A stretch of DNA of 64,000 bases, taken from the NCBI RefSeq assembly GCF_001831515.1, contig NZ_KV825598.1, positions 21,703 to 85,702 of the forward strand, read 5' to 3'. The translations under genes and the position numbers were made by a program. Of the stretch, positions 43,280 through 52,377 are shown one piece after another (the first letter of the stretch is position 1; every line of letters begins with the position of its first letter). Below the pieces are notes generated by a model, which was not told where the DNA came from, ran no database searches, and was given only the letters and a program-made list of their open reading frames with translations. This DNA comes from Corynebacterium sp. HMSC074A01. Its GTDB lineage: Bacteria; Actinomycetota; Actinomycetes; Mycobacteriales; Mycobacteriaceae.

Positions 43280-43600
43280 CGGCTACCACTATCCACAGCG
43301 TTCTCCACACCTGTGTAATTACGCCGTTGTAACTTGGAGATCTTGCTCACTTTTCAGCGGTTATCCCCAACCGGAACGCGCTCTCGTCGCAAAGCGCGAC
43401 CTGCGGTTTTCGGGTGTGGACAACCCCATATCCGCATGTGAACAGGCGGTGGACAACTCCGGGTCTCGTGTGGATGGATTTCCGGGACCGGAAGTTATCC
43501 ACAATCGCACCGAGTTATCCACAGGCATTACACACGCGGAATCACACCCCAGATTCGCGCTACTACCACGGCCGAAACCTCGTAATCCACAGATTGCACA
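43280..43600. other. oriC: Origin region, right DnaA-box cluster (dnaA-dnaN)
   Basis: Perfect TTATCCACA boxes lie at 43495-43503 and 43515-43523, and a TTGTCCACA-type box at 43415-43423 (minus). Near-matches are at 43289 (CTATCCACA), 43301 (TTCTCCACA), 43361 (TTATCCCCA), 43449 and 43584. The 684-bp dnaA-dnaN gap holds no gene; the part from 43600 to 43862 is AT-richer and should contain the dnaN promoter. In mycobacteria this gap is the functional oriC. Confidence 0.85.
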
Positions 43601-43862
43601 GCACCTACTGTTGTTACCAACTCTTTTACTTGTAATTCCTCTAAGGGAAAGAGAGCCTGTGCACTTCCGCTCGCCGCCCGGTCCCTGCCGCCCCAATTCT
43701 TGGAATTACAAGTTTTCCTACCCAAGCTGGCAACGGTCTCCCTTTCCGCCTAGAGTGAGAACGTAAATTACACACCCGGTGCTCGAGGAGAATCCGTCTC
43801 GCCCGGAGCTGGTAAACCACACATCCGCCTAGGAACGACAAGCAAGGGAGCGTTACGCCGTC

Positions 43863-45074
43863 ATGGTCGAAAGCATCGGTGACAACTCCGCTGGCACTGG
43901 CGTGTCATTTCGGGTCCACAAGGAGGACCTCTCCGACGCCGTCGCGTGGGTAGCGCGAAGCTTGCCCACCAAGAGCACGCAGCCAATTCTTCGCGCGATT
44001 GTCATTACCGCCGATGAGGAGGGCCTCGAGCTCGCGGGCTTTGACTACGAGATCTCTACACGTGTGCGCCTCGGAGCTGAGATTGAGCACCCGGGCAAGG
44101 TCGCGGTGGCAGGCAAGCTGCTTGCTGAAATCGTTGCGTACATGCCGAACCAGCCGGTGGAGGTCTCCACGGACGGCAACACGATGAAGTTGGTGGGCGG
44201 CAAGGCCCGCTTCGAACTGCCCCTGATGTCTTTGGATGATTACCCGCAGGTCCCCGACCTGCCGGAGACCACCGGCCAGATCGCCCCGGCGGCGCTGACC
44301 CAGGCTGTCACCCAGGTCGCCTCGGCGGCGGGCCGGGATGACACGTTGCCCATGCTCACAGGTATTCACATGGAGATCCGCGGCGAGAAGCTCCGCCTGA
44401 CCGCTACGGACCGTTTCCGTCTTGCGCTGCGCACCCTCGAGTGGGAGCCGAAGAGCCCGGAGGTGGAAGCCAAGCTTCTGGTCCCGGCAAAGACCCTGCT
44501 GGATAACGCCCGTACCCTGGATACCCACCTGGAGGATCCGGTCGAAATCGCCGTGGGTGCCGAGGGCAACGTCGGCGCCGAGGGCCTTTTTGGCATGCAC
44601 GTGGGCAACCGCGAGACCACCACGCGCATGCTGGATGCGGACTTCCCCAACGTGGAGCCCCTGCTGCCCAAGGTGCACACGTCCATGGCCACGGTGGAGG
44701 TCGCTCCGCTGATGGAGTCCATCCGCCGCGTCTCCCTGGTGGCGGACCGCAACGCGCAGGTGCGCCTGCACTTCACGCCGGGCGAGGTCTCCCTGCACGC
44801 CTCCGGCGCGGATTCAGGCGAGGCCAGCGAGTCGCTCGCGTGCGCGTTCACCGGCGCCGACGAGCTGCTCATCGCGTTTAACGCCGGCTACCTGCGCGAC
44901 GGCCTGTCGGTGGTGGACACGGATCGCGTCGTCTTCGGATTCACCGAGCCTTCCCGCCCCGCCATCATGATCCCGGAGCCGGAGGAACTGCCGGAGGCGG
45001 ACGCGCAGGGCGAGTTCCCCACGCCGGATACCCACTTCACGTACCTACTCATGCCGGTGCGCCTGCCGGGTTAA
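43863..45074 (+). CDS. dnaN: DNA polymerase III beta subunit (sliding clamp)
   Basis: This encodes 403 residues built of three clamp domains. Conserved stretches include STQPILRAIVI, GKARFELPLMSLDDYPQ, RDDTLPMLTGIHME and LMPVRLPG at the extreme C-terminus, the protein-binding pocket region. It tethers the replicative polymerase to DNA. The start ATG at 43863 has GGGAGCG upstream. It is followed by recF with a 27-bp gap, the usual order. Confidence 0.97.
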   Translation: MVESIGDNSAGTGVSFRVHKEDLSDAVAWVARSLPTKSTQPILRAIVITADEEGLELAGFDYEISTRVRLGAEIEHPGKVAVAGKLLAEIVAYMPNQPVEVSTDGNTMKLVGGKARFELPLMSLDDYPQVPDLPETTGQIAPAALTQAVTQVASAAGRDDTLPMLTGIHMEIRGEKLRLTATDRFRLALRTLEWEPKSPEVEAKLLVPAKTLLDNARTLDTHLEDPVEIAVGAEGNVGAEGLFGMHVGNRETTTRMLDADFPNVEPLLPKVHTSMATVEVAPLMESIRRVSLVADRNAQVRLHFTPGEVSLHASGADSGEASESLACAFTGADELLIAFNAGYLRDGLSVVDTDRVVFGFTEPSRPAIMIPEPEELPEADAQGEFPTPDTHFTYLLMPVRLPG

Positions 45075-45101
45075 GCCGGAGAGAGCTCTCAAGGGCAATT
45101 C

Positions 45102-46274
45102 GTGTACGTAAGCAAGCTTGACCTGCGCGATTTCCGCTCTTGGCCCGAGCTCAACGTGGAGCTCGAACCGGGGGTCACCGTGTTTTCCGGCCGCAACGGG
45201 CACGGCAAAACCAACATCGTCGAGGCGGTGTATTACACCTCGGTGCTGGGCAGCCACCGCGTGAGCACGGACGGCCCGCTCGTGCGCTCGGGCGCGGAAA
45301 ACGCGCGCATCTCCGCCACGATCATCAACGAGGGCCGCGCCCTGACCACGCACCTGCTGCTCAAAGCCGCGGGCGCGAACCAGGCTCAGATCAACCGCAC
45401 GCGCCTGAAATCCCCCCGCGAGCTGGCCGGGGTGCTGCGCACGGTGATGTTCTCACCGGAGGATCTGCGCCTGGTCACAGGTGAGCCCGCGGAGCGTCGC
45501 CGCTTCCTCGATGCACTCGCCGCGCTGCGCACCCGCCGCCTCGGCGGAGTGAAGGCGGACTATGACAAGGTGTTGCGCCAGCGCAACGCGCTTTTGAAGC
45601 GCTCGAACATGGTGCTGCGCCGCGGCTACAGCGATGCGCAGGGTGCGAGCGCGCTGAGCACGCTCGATGTGTGGGACGGGCAGCTCGCCGCGCTCGGCGC
45701 CCAGGTCATCGCCGGTCGCCTCTCGCTTATCGACGCCCTGTCGCCCCACATCACCGAGTCCTACACCGCAGTCGCCCCCGAATCCCGACCGGCGGCAGTC
45801 CACTACACCTCCACCCTGGACAAAGCGGTGCGCGAACTTGCCGGCGAGGCCTCGCAGGACCCGGCCATCCTGGAGGCGGCAATGCTCGCCGAGCTGGGGC
45901 GACGCCGCGAGGAGGAACTCGACCGCGGCACCACGCTTGTTGGCCCGCACCGCGACGACCTGGTGCTCATGCTGGGCGATGCGCCGGCCAAGGGCTACGC
46001 CTCCCACGGCGAGACCTGGTCGTTCGCGCTCGCGCTGCACTTAGGGGAATACGCCCTGCTCGTGCAGGACGGGGTCGAGCCGGTGCTGATCCTGGACGAC
46101 GTCTTCGCCGAGCTGGATGCGAAGCGCCGCGAGCGCTTGGTGCACGTCGCGGAGGAAGCCGAGCAGGTGCTCATCACCGCGGCGGTGGGCGACGACCTGC
46201 CAGGAAACTTAGACGACGCCGTCTCGGCCCGCTTTACTGTGCGGATGGACGAGGGGGTGTCGTTCCTTGAGTGA
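45102..46274 (+). CDS. recF: DNA replication and repair protein RecF
   Basis: This encodes 390 residues from GTG 45102. Walker A GRNGHGKT is at 30-37, the ABC-type signature lies in the region before [13 protein letters not shown] (Walker B), and the [11 protein letters not shown] block is typical of RecF. It loads RecA at gaps together with RecOR. One GCTTATCGACGCC word lies at 45725-45737. The stop overlaps the dciA start by eight bases. Confidence 0.96.
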   Translation: MYVSKLDLRDFRSWPELNVELEPGVTVFSGRNGHGKTNIVEAVYYTSVLGSHRVSTDGPLVRSGAENARISATIINEGRALTTHLLLKAAGANQAQINRTRLKSPRELAGVLRTVMFSPEDLRLVTGEPAERRRFLDALAALRTRRLGGVKADYDKVLRQRNALLKRSNMVLRRGYSDAQGASALSTLDVWDGQLAALGAQVIAGRLSLIDALSPHITESYTAVAPESRPAAVHYTSTLDKAVRELAGEASQDPAILEAAMLAELGRRREEELDRGTTLVGPHRDDLVLMLGDAPAKGYASHGETWSFALALHLGEYALLVQDGVEPVLILDDVFAELDAKRRERLVHVAEEAEQVLITAAVGDDLPGNLDDAVSARFTVRMDEGVSFLE

Positions 46275-46866
46275 CCTGGTGCAGCAGACCTTTGAGCAAC
46301 TCCGTGAGACGGCACGGCGTAGCGGTAGAAAGCTGCCGAATTTGAAGAGGCAGGGTGTGAATGTGGTGCCGCGTCGGAGCGTCGATAAGCGAATGCTCAC
46401 GAATGCGACCGAGGTGCAGGTGCCTGGCCTGAACTTTGCCGAGGAGAAGAAGCGGCCGTGGGTGCGACGCGGGCGGCCGACGGGGCAGGACGGGCGTGCG
46501 CTGCCGCGCAGTTACGAGGTGGCCTCGTTCTCGGCGCTTCTGGGCAAGGAAGTCCGCCAGCGCGACTGGACTGAGCACATGGCCTACGGATGGGTGATGG
46601 GCAACTGGGAATCGCTGGTCGGCGCCAAGATTGCGCAGCACACGAAGGTGGAGATGATCAAGGACGGCGAGGTGCACATCACCTGCGACACGACTGCCTG
46701 GGCCACCCAGATGAAGTATATGCAGTCCACCATCCTGCGGGCGCTCGCCGAGAAACTGGGGCCCGATGTGATTAGAAAGCTGCACATCTTTGGCCCGCGC
46801 ACGAAGAGCTGGCGCTACGGGCCGCTGCACGTGAAGGGGCGCGGGCCGCGGGACACGTACGGGTAG
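46267..46866 (+). CDS. dciA: DciA-type replicative helicase loader (DUF721)
   Basis: This encodes 199 residues. The likely start is TTG 46267 overlapping recF; a GTG at 46279 is an alternative. The N-terminal part is basic and disordered, and the C-terminal KH-like DUF721 domain ([25 protein letters not shown], then [14 protein letters not shown]) is typical. DciA is the ancestral DnaB helicase operator in bacteria lacking DnaC/DnaI. It has the same location as Rv0004 in mycobacteria. The gene contains a GCTTATCGACG word at 46379, in yet another reading frame. Confidence 0.93.
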   Translation: MSDLVQQTFEQLRETARRSGRKLPNLKRQGVNVVPRRSVDKRMLTNATEVQVPGLNFAEEKKRPWVRRGRPTGQDGRALPRSYEVASFSALLGKEVRQRDWTEHMAYGWVMGNWESLVGAKIAQHTKVEMIKDGEVHITCDTTAWATQMKYMQSTILRALAEKLGPDVIRKLHIFGPRTKSWRYGPLHVKGRGPRDTYG

Positions 46867-46936
46867 AGCGCGAATACCGCGCGAGAAACGCCCTCTCGCT
46901 GGCTCGCCTGGTGCCCTAAATGGCCCCCACACCGTG

Positions 46937-46942
46937 TAAGAT
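46937..46942 (+). promoter_or_regulatory. Probable -10 element of gyrB
   Basis: TGTAAGAT gives an extended -10 (TAAGAT) 57 bp before the gyrB start; no clear -35 element. The same TAAGAT hexamer precedes cwlM. Confidence 0.4.
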
Positions 46943-46983
46943 AGAGCGGGTTAAACACGCTTTTGGCACATATTGCTTTATAG

Positions 46984-49062
<2,079 letters not shown>

Positions 49063-49076
49063 CCGTTTGTATGGCG

Positions 49077-49109
49077 AAGGCGCGGTCCTTGTTGGGGGCC
49101 GCGCCTTTT
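49077..49109 (+). terminator. Terminator of gyrB
   Basis: AAGGCGCGG/CCGCGCCTT stem (9 bp) with a G-rich loop and TTTTG tail, 15 bp after the stop. Confidence 0.8.
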
Positions 49110-49200
49110 GCTATTCGTGTGTGAAAGATTCCGCACATATTCTCGAGGTGGGAAAATTCACCTGCGGAAACGCAAAAGCGATGTCGGATCTTTCACGGTA

Positions 49201-49635
49201 TTACGCGTGCTTCTGCACAATCTGGCCCAGCTCGGGCAGGGCCGGGCCGACAATCTTCGCGGCCTTGTTGCGCAGCGAGGTGTAGACCTTCTTCACCGGG
49301 CCCGGCAGCGAGTCCACGGCGGCGTCGGCGGCCTTGATGAGGTCGTCGACGACCTCATCCTCGTGGTTGGAAAGGTAGCGGCCAAAGTCGGCACCGTTCT
49401 CGGCCTCGAACTTGGACCAGTGAGGCTCGAGCCCGTCAACCACCTTCGGCAGAACCTTGTTCATGCCCTTGGGGATGGCGTCTGCGTCCGCCTTCTTCCC
49501 TGCTGCCAGGGCCGACTTCATCGCCATGCCGGTCAGGCCGGACTGCTTGGCGGTAGTGGTCTCCGCCAGCTCGGCGAAGTCCTTGGCCACCTCGGGGCGG
49601 GTTTGTGCATCGAGCAGTTTCTGCAAATCAGACAT
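49201..49635 (-). CDS. DUF6918-like conserved protein
   Basis: This encodes 144 residues, soluble, all-helical by composition, without signal peptide or cysteine. The sequence (LDAQTRPEVAKDFAELAE, GMAMKSALAAGKKAD, IPKGMNKVLPKVVDGLEPHW, LPELGQIV near the end) matches what I recall as the DUF6918 family, common in Corynebacterium. Function unknown. It is the last gene on the minus strand before convergent gyrB, and the 49662 terminator lies upstream, so it has its own promoter in the 49640-49660 region or further. Confidence 0.65.
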   Translation of the reverse strand: MSDLQKLLDAQTRPEVAKDFAELAETTTAKQSGLTGMAMKSALAAGKKADADAIPKGMNKVLPKVVDGLEPHWSKFEAENGADFGRYLSNHEDEVVDDLIKAADAAVDSLPGPVKKVYTSLRNKAAKIVGPALPELGQIVQKHA

Positions 49636-49661
49636 GGCACACAGTGTACTTCCGGGAATGC

Positions 49662-49687
49662 GAAAAGCCCGCCACAGTGGGCGGGCT
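49662..49687 (-). terminator. Terminator of the 52-aa membrane protein gene
   Basis: AGCCCGCC/GGCGGGCT stem with a 6-base loop, followed on the minus strand by TTTTCG. It lies 20 bp after the gene ending at 49707. Confidence 0.8.
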
Positions 49688-49706
49688 CGGCGTTGCTGCG
49701 TGCAGC

Positions 49707-49865
49707 TTAGAAGCGGATGCCGTACTTGGCAGCAGCGATGCGAGCTGCGCGGTCGATCGGCATGCCCGGGTGGCGCTGGGAAACGGTGTAGACCTCGAGC
49801 ACAGCCCAGATGGTTGCAACGGAGGAAGCGAGACCGACGAGGGAACCAACGATGGTAGTAATCAT
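49707..49865 (-). CDS. Small membrane protein (52 aa)
   Basis: Fifty-two residues from ATG 49865 with TAAGGA upstream: a hydrophobic stretch (MITTIVGSLVGLASSVATIW) and a basic tail ending RAARIAAAKYGIRF. It is preceded by a purine-rich ribosome-binding site and followed by a good terminator, which supports a real short gene. The tail would be cytoplasmic. No family recognised. The upstream gap 49866-50269 (404 bp) holds its promoter, a strong hairpin at 50008-50042 and no further gene that I can support. Confidence 0.6.
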   Translation of the reverse strand: MITTIVGSLVGLASSVATIWAVLEVYTVSQRHPGMPIDRAARIAAAKYGIRF

Positions 49866-50007
49866 GATGATGTCCTTAGGAGTAGTAGACGGTTTGAATG
49901 TCGAACATGAGTATAAAACAGACAAACGTGTAGCGCGCGGGAAAACGGGAACTATTTTTACACTTGGCGGGAATCTGTACACAGCTTCCGGACAGCTACC
50001 GCACAAA

Positions 50008-50042
50008 AATAGGGCGGCCCCGGCATTCCGGGACCGCCCTAT
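50008..50042 (-). terminator. Strong hairpin, probable terminator
   Basis: TAGGGCGG-CCCCGG and its complement form a 14-bp stem with a mismatch. On the minus strand it is followed by TTTTTG. It could end the transcript of the gene at 50270-50710, 226 bp upstream, or of a small RNA lying between. Confidence 0.6.
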
Positions 50043-50269
50043 TTAAGACGGGTTGTGGCTCTTCCGCCACAGTGCTCGGGCTGTGTGATGCCGCAGGAAA
50101 ACGCTTGCGCATCTTCTCAAATCGGTATGCCACGGGAAAGGGCGGCGTACCGGAGGGAAGCGTCATCCTCACGAGTCACATGAGTCACTGCAACCACAAC
50201 TGTGACAAACTTAGCACGGCCTCAATAGCGCCGCCACGTCAGGTGGTCTGGGGGTGGGAAAACCTGGTC

Positions 50270-50710
50270 TTAGCGGGGCATTTGCGGCAACTGCGGCATC
50301 GGCAGCTGCTGGCCTGCGAACTGCTCGGCCAGTGCAATCCAAGCGGGCACGTCGAAGATGCGGTTGCCCTCCGAAGACCCGTAGACGCCGCTTAAGCCGG
50401 CCTGCTTGGCGATGTCGTCGACGGCTTGGCGGAGGGGCGGGGTGGCGTCGATAAGCAATTGCACCGCGATGAAGGTCGCGGCCGCAGCGATGCCCAGCGA
50501 CAGCGGGGCCGAGCCTGTGTACGCGCTGCCAAGCGCGGGCTGCTCGGGGACTTTCGGCCCGTCCTCGGGGACCTTGCCCTCGGGGACCTTCGAGCTGGAG
50601 GAGCCCGATGAGCCGGCGGAAGACAGTTCGGTCACACCTGCGTGCGCGGGCGCGGGGACGGTGGCGGCGAGAGCGAGCGCGGTGAGCGCGGCGAGCGAGC
50701 GTTTTCTCAT
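50270..50710 (-). CDS. Small secreted protein, distant member of the LP-x-x-P family
   Basis: This encodes 146 residues from ATG 50710 (signal peptide MRKRSLAALTALALAATVPA, cleavage after AHA). A Ser-rich linker and a short repeat of KVPE (SSSSKVPEGKVPEDGPKVPE) precede a hydrophobic segment (LSLGIAAAATFIAVQLLI). The C-terminal helix ends in QLPMPQLPQMPR, echoing the LP-x-x-P tails of the arrays at 1-4 kb and 17-20 kb, although the hydrophobic segment is not at the end. Relationship to those families is inference. One GCTTATCGACGCC word lies at 50444. Confidence 0.65.
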   Translation of the reverse strand: MRKRSLAALTALALAATVPAPAHAGVTELSSAGSSGSSSSKVPEGKVPEDGPKVPEQPALGSAYTGSAPLSLGIAAAATFIAVQLLIDATPPLRQAVDDIAKQAGLSGVYGSSEGNRIFDVPAWIALAEQFAGQQLPMPQLPQMPR

Positions 50711-50777
50711 GCCCAACACTTTATGCACGTCGGCGGGTTTGGGGGAACCGGCGTGCCGTGTGCAGCGTCTAACAGGT

Positions 50778-51719
50778 ATGGGGAGACTTCACAATGGGAT
50801 GCACATCATGGCCGGGGCGCACGTGGTGCCGAGGGAGCTAGGTGTGCCGATTAACCACAAGTTTTCGATGCCCGGGGCGATGTTGCGTGAGCCGCACTTC
50901 GTTGCCCATGCGGCGAGGCACCACCCGCGCGGGATCGCGTACCCCGCGCCCGCTACCGACCGCGCTGTTGCACACGCGTTGGCCTATCCGGGCACGACGG
51001 TGACCGGTATGGGCGCGCTGGCGCTCTACGGCCTGCCCTTTTTAGCGGATGGTTGTGACACCGTGCTGCTTGGCCGCGGCATCCGCAAGAATCGGCCGGC
51101 CACGGAGCTTTCCCCGGCGCTATGGCGCCGCGATCAGCGTCCGCATGAGACCTGGACCGTGATGTGCGCGGGTCAACCGATCTCCGTGGCATCGCCCCCG
51201 GTCGCTGTGGTGGATGCGCTTGTGAGCATCCGGCGCGGCGAGTGTGCATGGCCCGCGCCCAGTGTGTGTGTACGCGCCGTGCAGCTTATCGACGCCACCC
51301 GTCGCTTCTGCAACCTCAACCCCGAATCCATCCGCGCTGCCGCTTTCGGGCGCCTGGATAAAAGGTGGCTGTCCAAGGTGTTGGGTGCGTCGAGTGCGCT
51401 AGCGGATTCGCCCAAGGAAACCGAGATGCGCCTGCTTGCCGCTCCGTTAGCTCGGAAACATGGGTTGACCTTGGCCGAACAGGTGGTGATCCGCAATGCA
51501 TGGGGCAAACGCGTCACCGACCTGGACCTTGCTCTGGTGGAACCGCGGATTGGCCTGATGTACGACGGCGCGCACCACTGGGACAAGCAGCAGCGCACCC
51601 GGGATTCGCTGATCCAGATCGAGCTGGTTGCGCAGGGGTGGCAGGTGCTGCGCTTCGCCGAGGGGACTCTAGCGAGGCTGCCGGAGACCGTGGAGGAGGT
51701 TTTGCGGCGGAGTTCGTGA
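50778..51719 (+). CDS. DUF559-like / AbiEi-like protein of unknown function
   Basis: About 313 residues. The start is uncertain (ATG 50778, 50799 or 50808; GGGGAG at 50781-50786 suits the later ones). The N-terminal half (MLREPHFVAHAARHHPRGIAYP, VTGMGALALYGLP) resembles the winged-helix/AbiEi-type region. The C-terminal part (LMYDGAHHWDKQQRTRDSLIQIELVAQGWQVLRF) is the very-short-patch-repair-like endonuclease fold of DUF559 proteins, in which D, H and the RD-x-x-R-x-x-x-L pattern are conserved. Such proteins are abundant, often multicopy, in corynebacteria, with no proven role. It is divergent from the small secreted gene and part of the variable gyrB-gyrA insert. Confidence 0.65.
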   Translation: MGRLHNGMHIMAGAHVVPRELGVPINHKFSMPGAMLREPHFVAHAARHHPRGIAYPAPATDRAVAHALAYPGTTVTGMGALALYGLPFLADGCDTVLLGRGIRKNRPATELSPALWRRDQRPHETWTVMCAGQPISVASPPVAVVDALVSIRRGECAWPAPSVCVRAVQLIDATRRFCNLNPESIRAAAFGRLDKRWLSKVLGASSALADSPKETEMRLLAAPLARKHGLTLAEQVVIRNAWGKRVTDLDLALVEPRIGLMYDGAHHWDKQQRTRDSLIQIELVAQGWQVLRFAEGTLARLPETVEEVLRRSS

Positions 51720-51807
51720 AAAATTTCGCATAGGCATCCAATGCAAAGCCCGGTGACCTGGAACAACGTGATCCTGTGCGTTTGCTGTGGTGGAAAAATT
51801 CACAGCA

Positions 51808-52080
51808 TCACGGAGTTTCCCCAACCCACCGCCGGTACACCTCCGCGGCAACTAAAGCGAAGCCGGAATTACCCGCCGTCAAGGGCTCCATCCTGCGCAC
51901 CGCTGCAGCCAGCGCCTCCGCAGCCCGCCCAACAGTGTCAAAGACGGGCACCCCGTGCACCCGCGCACCGGGGACGGCGGCGCAGGCGACCAGGGCGGAG
52001 AAGGAACGCACCCGGGCTCCAGTGACCACGCAGTACTCGTCGGCAACAGCCAAAAGCTGTTCCGCACTCATTCCTCGCAT
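51808..52080 (-). CDS. Doc/Fic-fold toxin-like protein with degenerate active site
   Basis: Ninety residues. The pattern A-L-V-A-C-A-A-V-P-G-A-R, then PVFDTVGRAAEALAAAVRRM, then EPLTAGNSGFALVAAEVYRRW follows Doc toxins, whose Fic motif reads HPF-x-x-GNKRT. The essential His is Glu here and the GNKR is GNSG, so transferase activity is doubtful. It starts three bases after the stop of an RHH-type gene, the usual antitoxin-toxin order. It is shorter than Doc (about 125 residues) at the N-terminus. It may be an inactivated toxin or a regulator. The region 51720-51807 downstream contains a GCTGTG/CACAGC inverted repeat and no gene. Confidence 0.6.
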   Translation of the reverse strand: MRGMSAEQLLAVADEYCVVTGARVRSFSALVACAAVPGARVHGVPVFDTVGRAAEALAAAVRRMEPLTAGNSGFALVAAEVYRRWVGETP

Positions 52081-52083
52081 GGG

Positions 52084-52293
52084 CTACCTGGCCTGCCGGA
52101 TGCGCGATTCCATCGCTGTGTAGCCGGGGATGGTGGAGCGTGCGAGGTCGGTGACGGCGGCGTCGTCAAGCAGGCGAGTGGCTGCGGTGACCACGGCGCG
52201 GCGGGCGGCCTCCTGCTTAGAGCAGCCCCACGCGGAGGCGAGTAAGACGAGCGCCTTGTCTTCGTCAGCGGTGAGCCGAAGTGTCATAGCCAT
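52084..52293 (-). CDS. Ribbon-helix-helix antitoxin-like protein
   Basis: Sixty-nine residues. The start MAMTLRLTADEDKALVLLASAWGCSKQEAARRAV is a ribbon-helix-helix (CopG/MetJ-type) DNA-binding domain: a beta-strand, then two helices with alternating hydrophobic residues. The C-terminal part (TDLARSTIPGYTAMESRIRQ) would bind the toxin partner. Antitoxins of this class repress their own promoter, which must lie in the 84 bp before gyrA on the opposite strand. It pairs with the Doc-like gene at 51808. Confidence 0.65.
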   Translation of the reverse strand: MAMTLRLTADEDKALVLLASAWGCSKQEAARRAVVTAATRLLDDAAVTDLARSTIPGYTAMESRIRQAR

Positions 52294-52377
52294 ACCACTT
52301 TGATACCACTGCTCAACGCGGCAAAGCGTGACAGGGCCGGTAAACTGCGTTCTAGGCCAAGTAAAGAAAGGTGAGCA

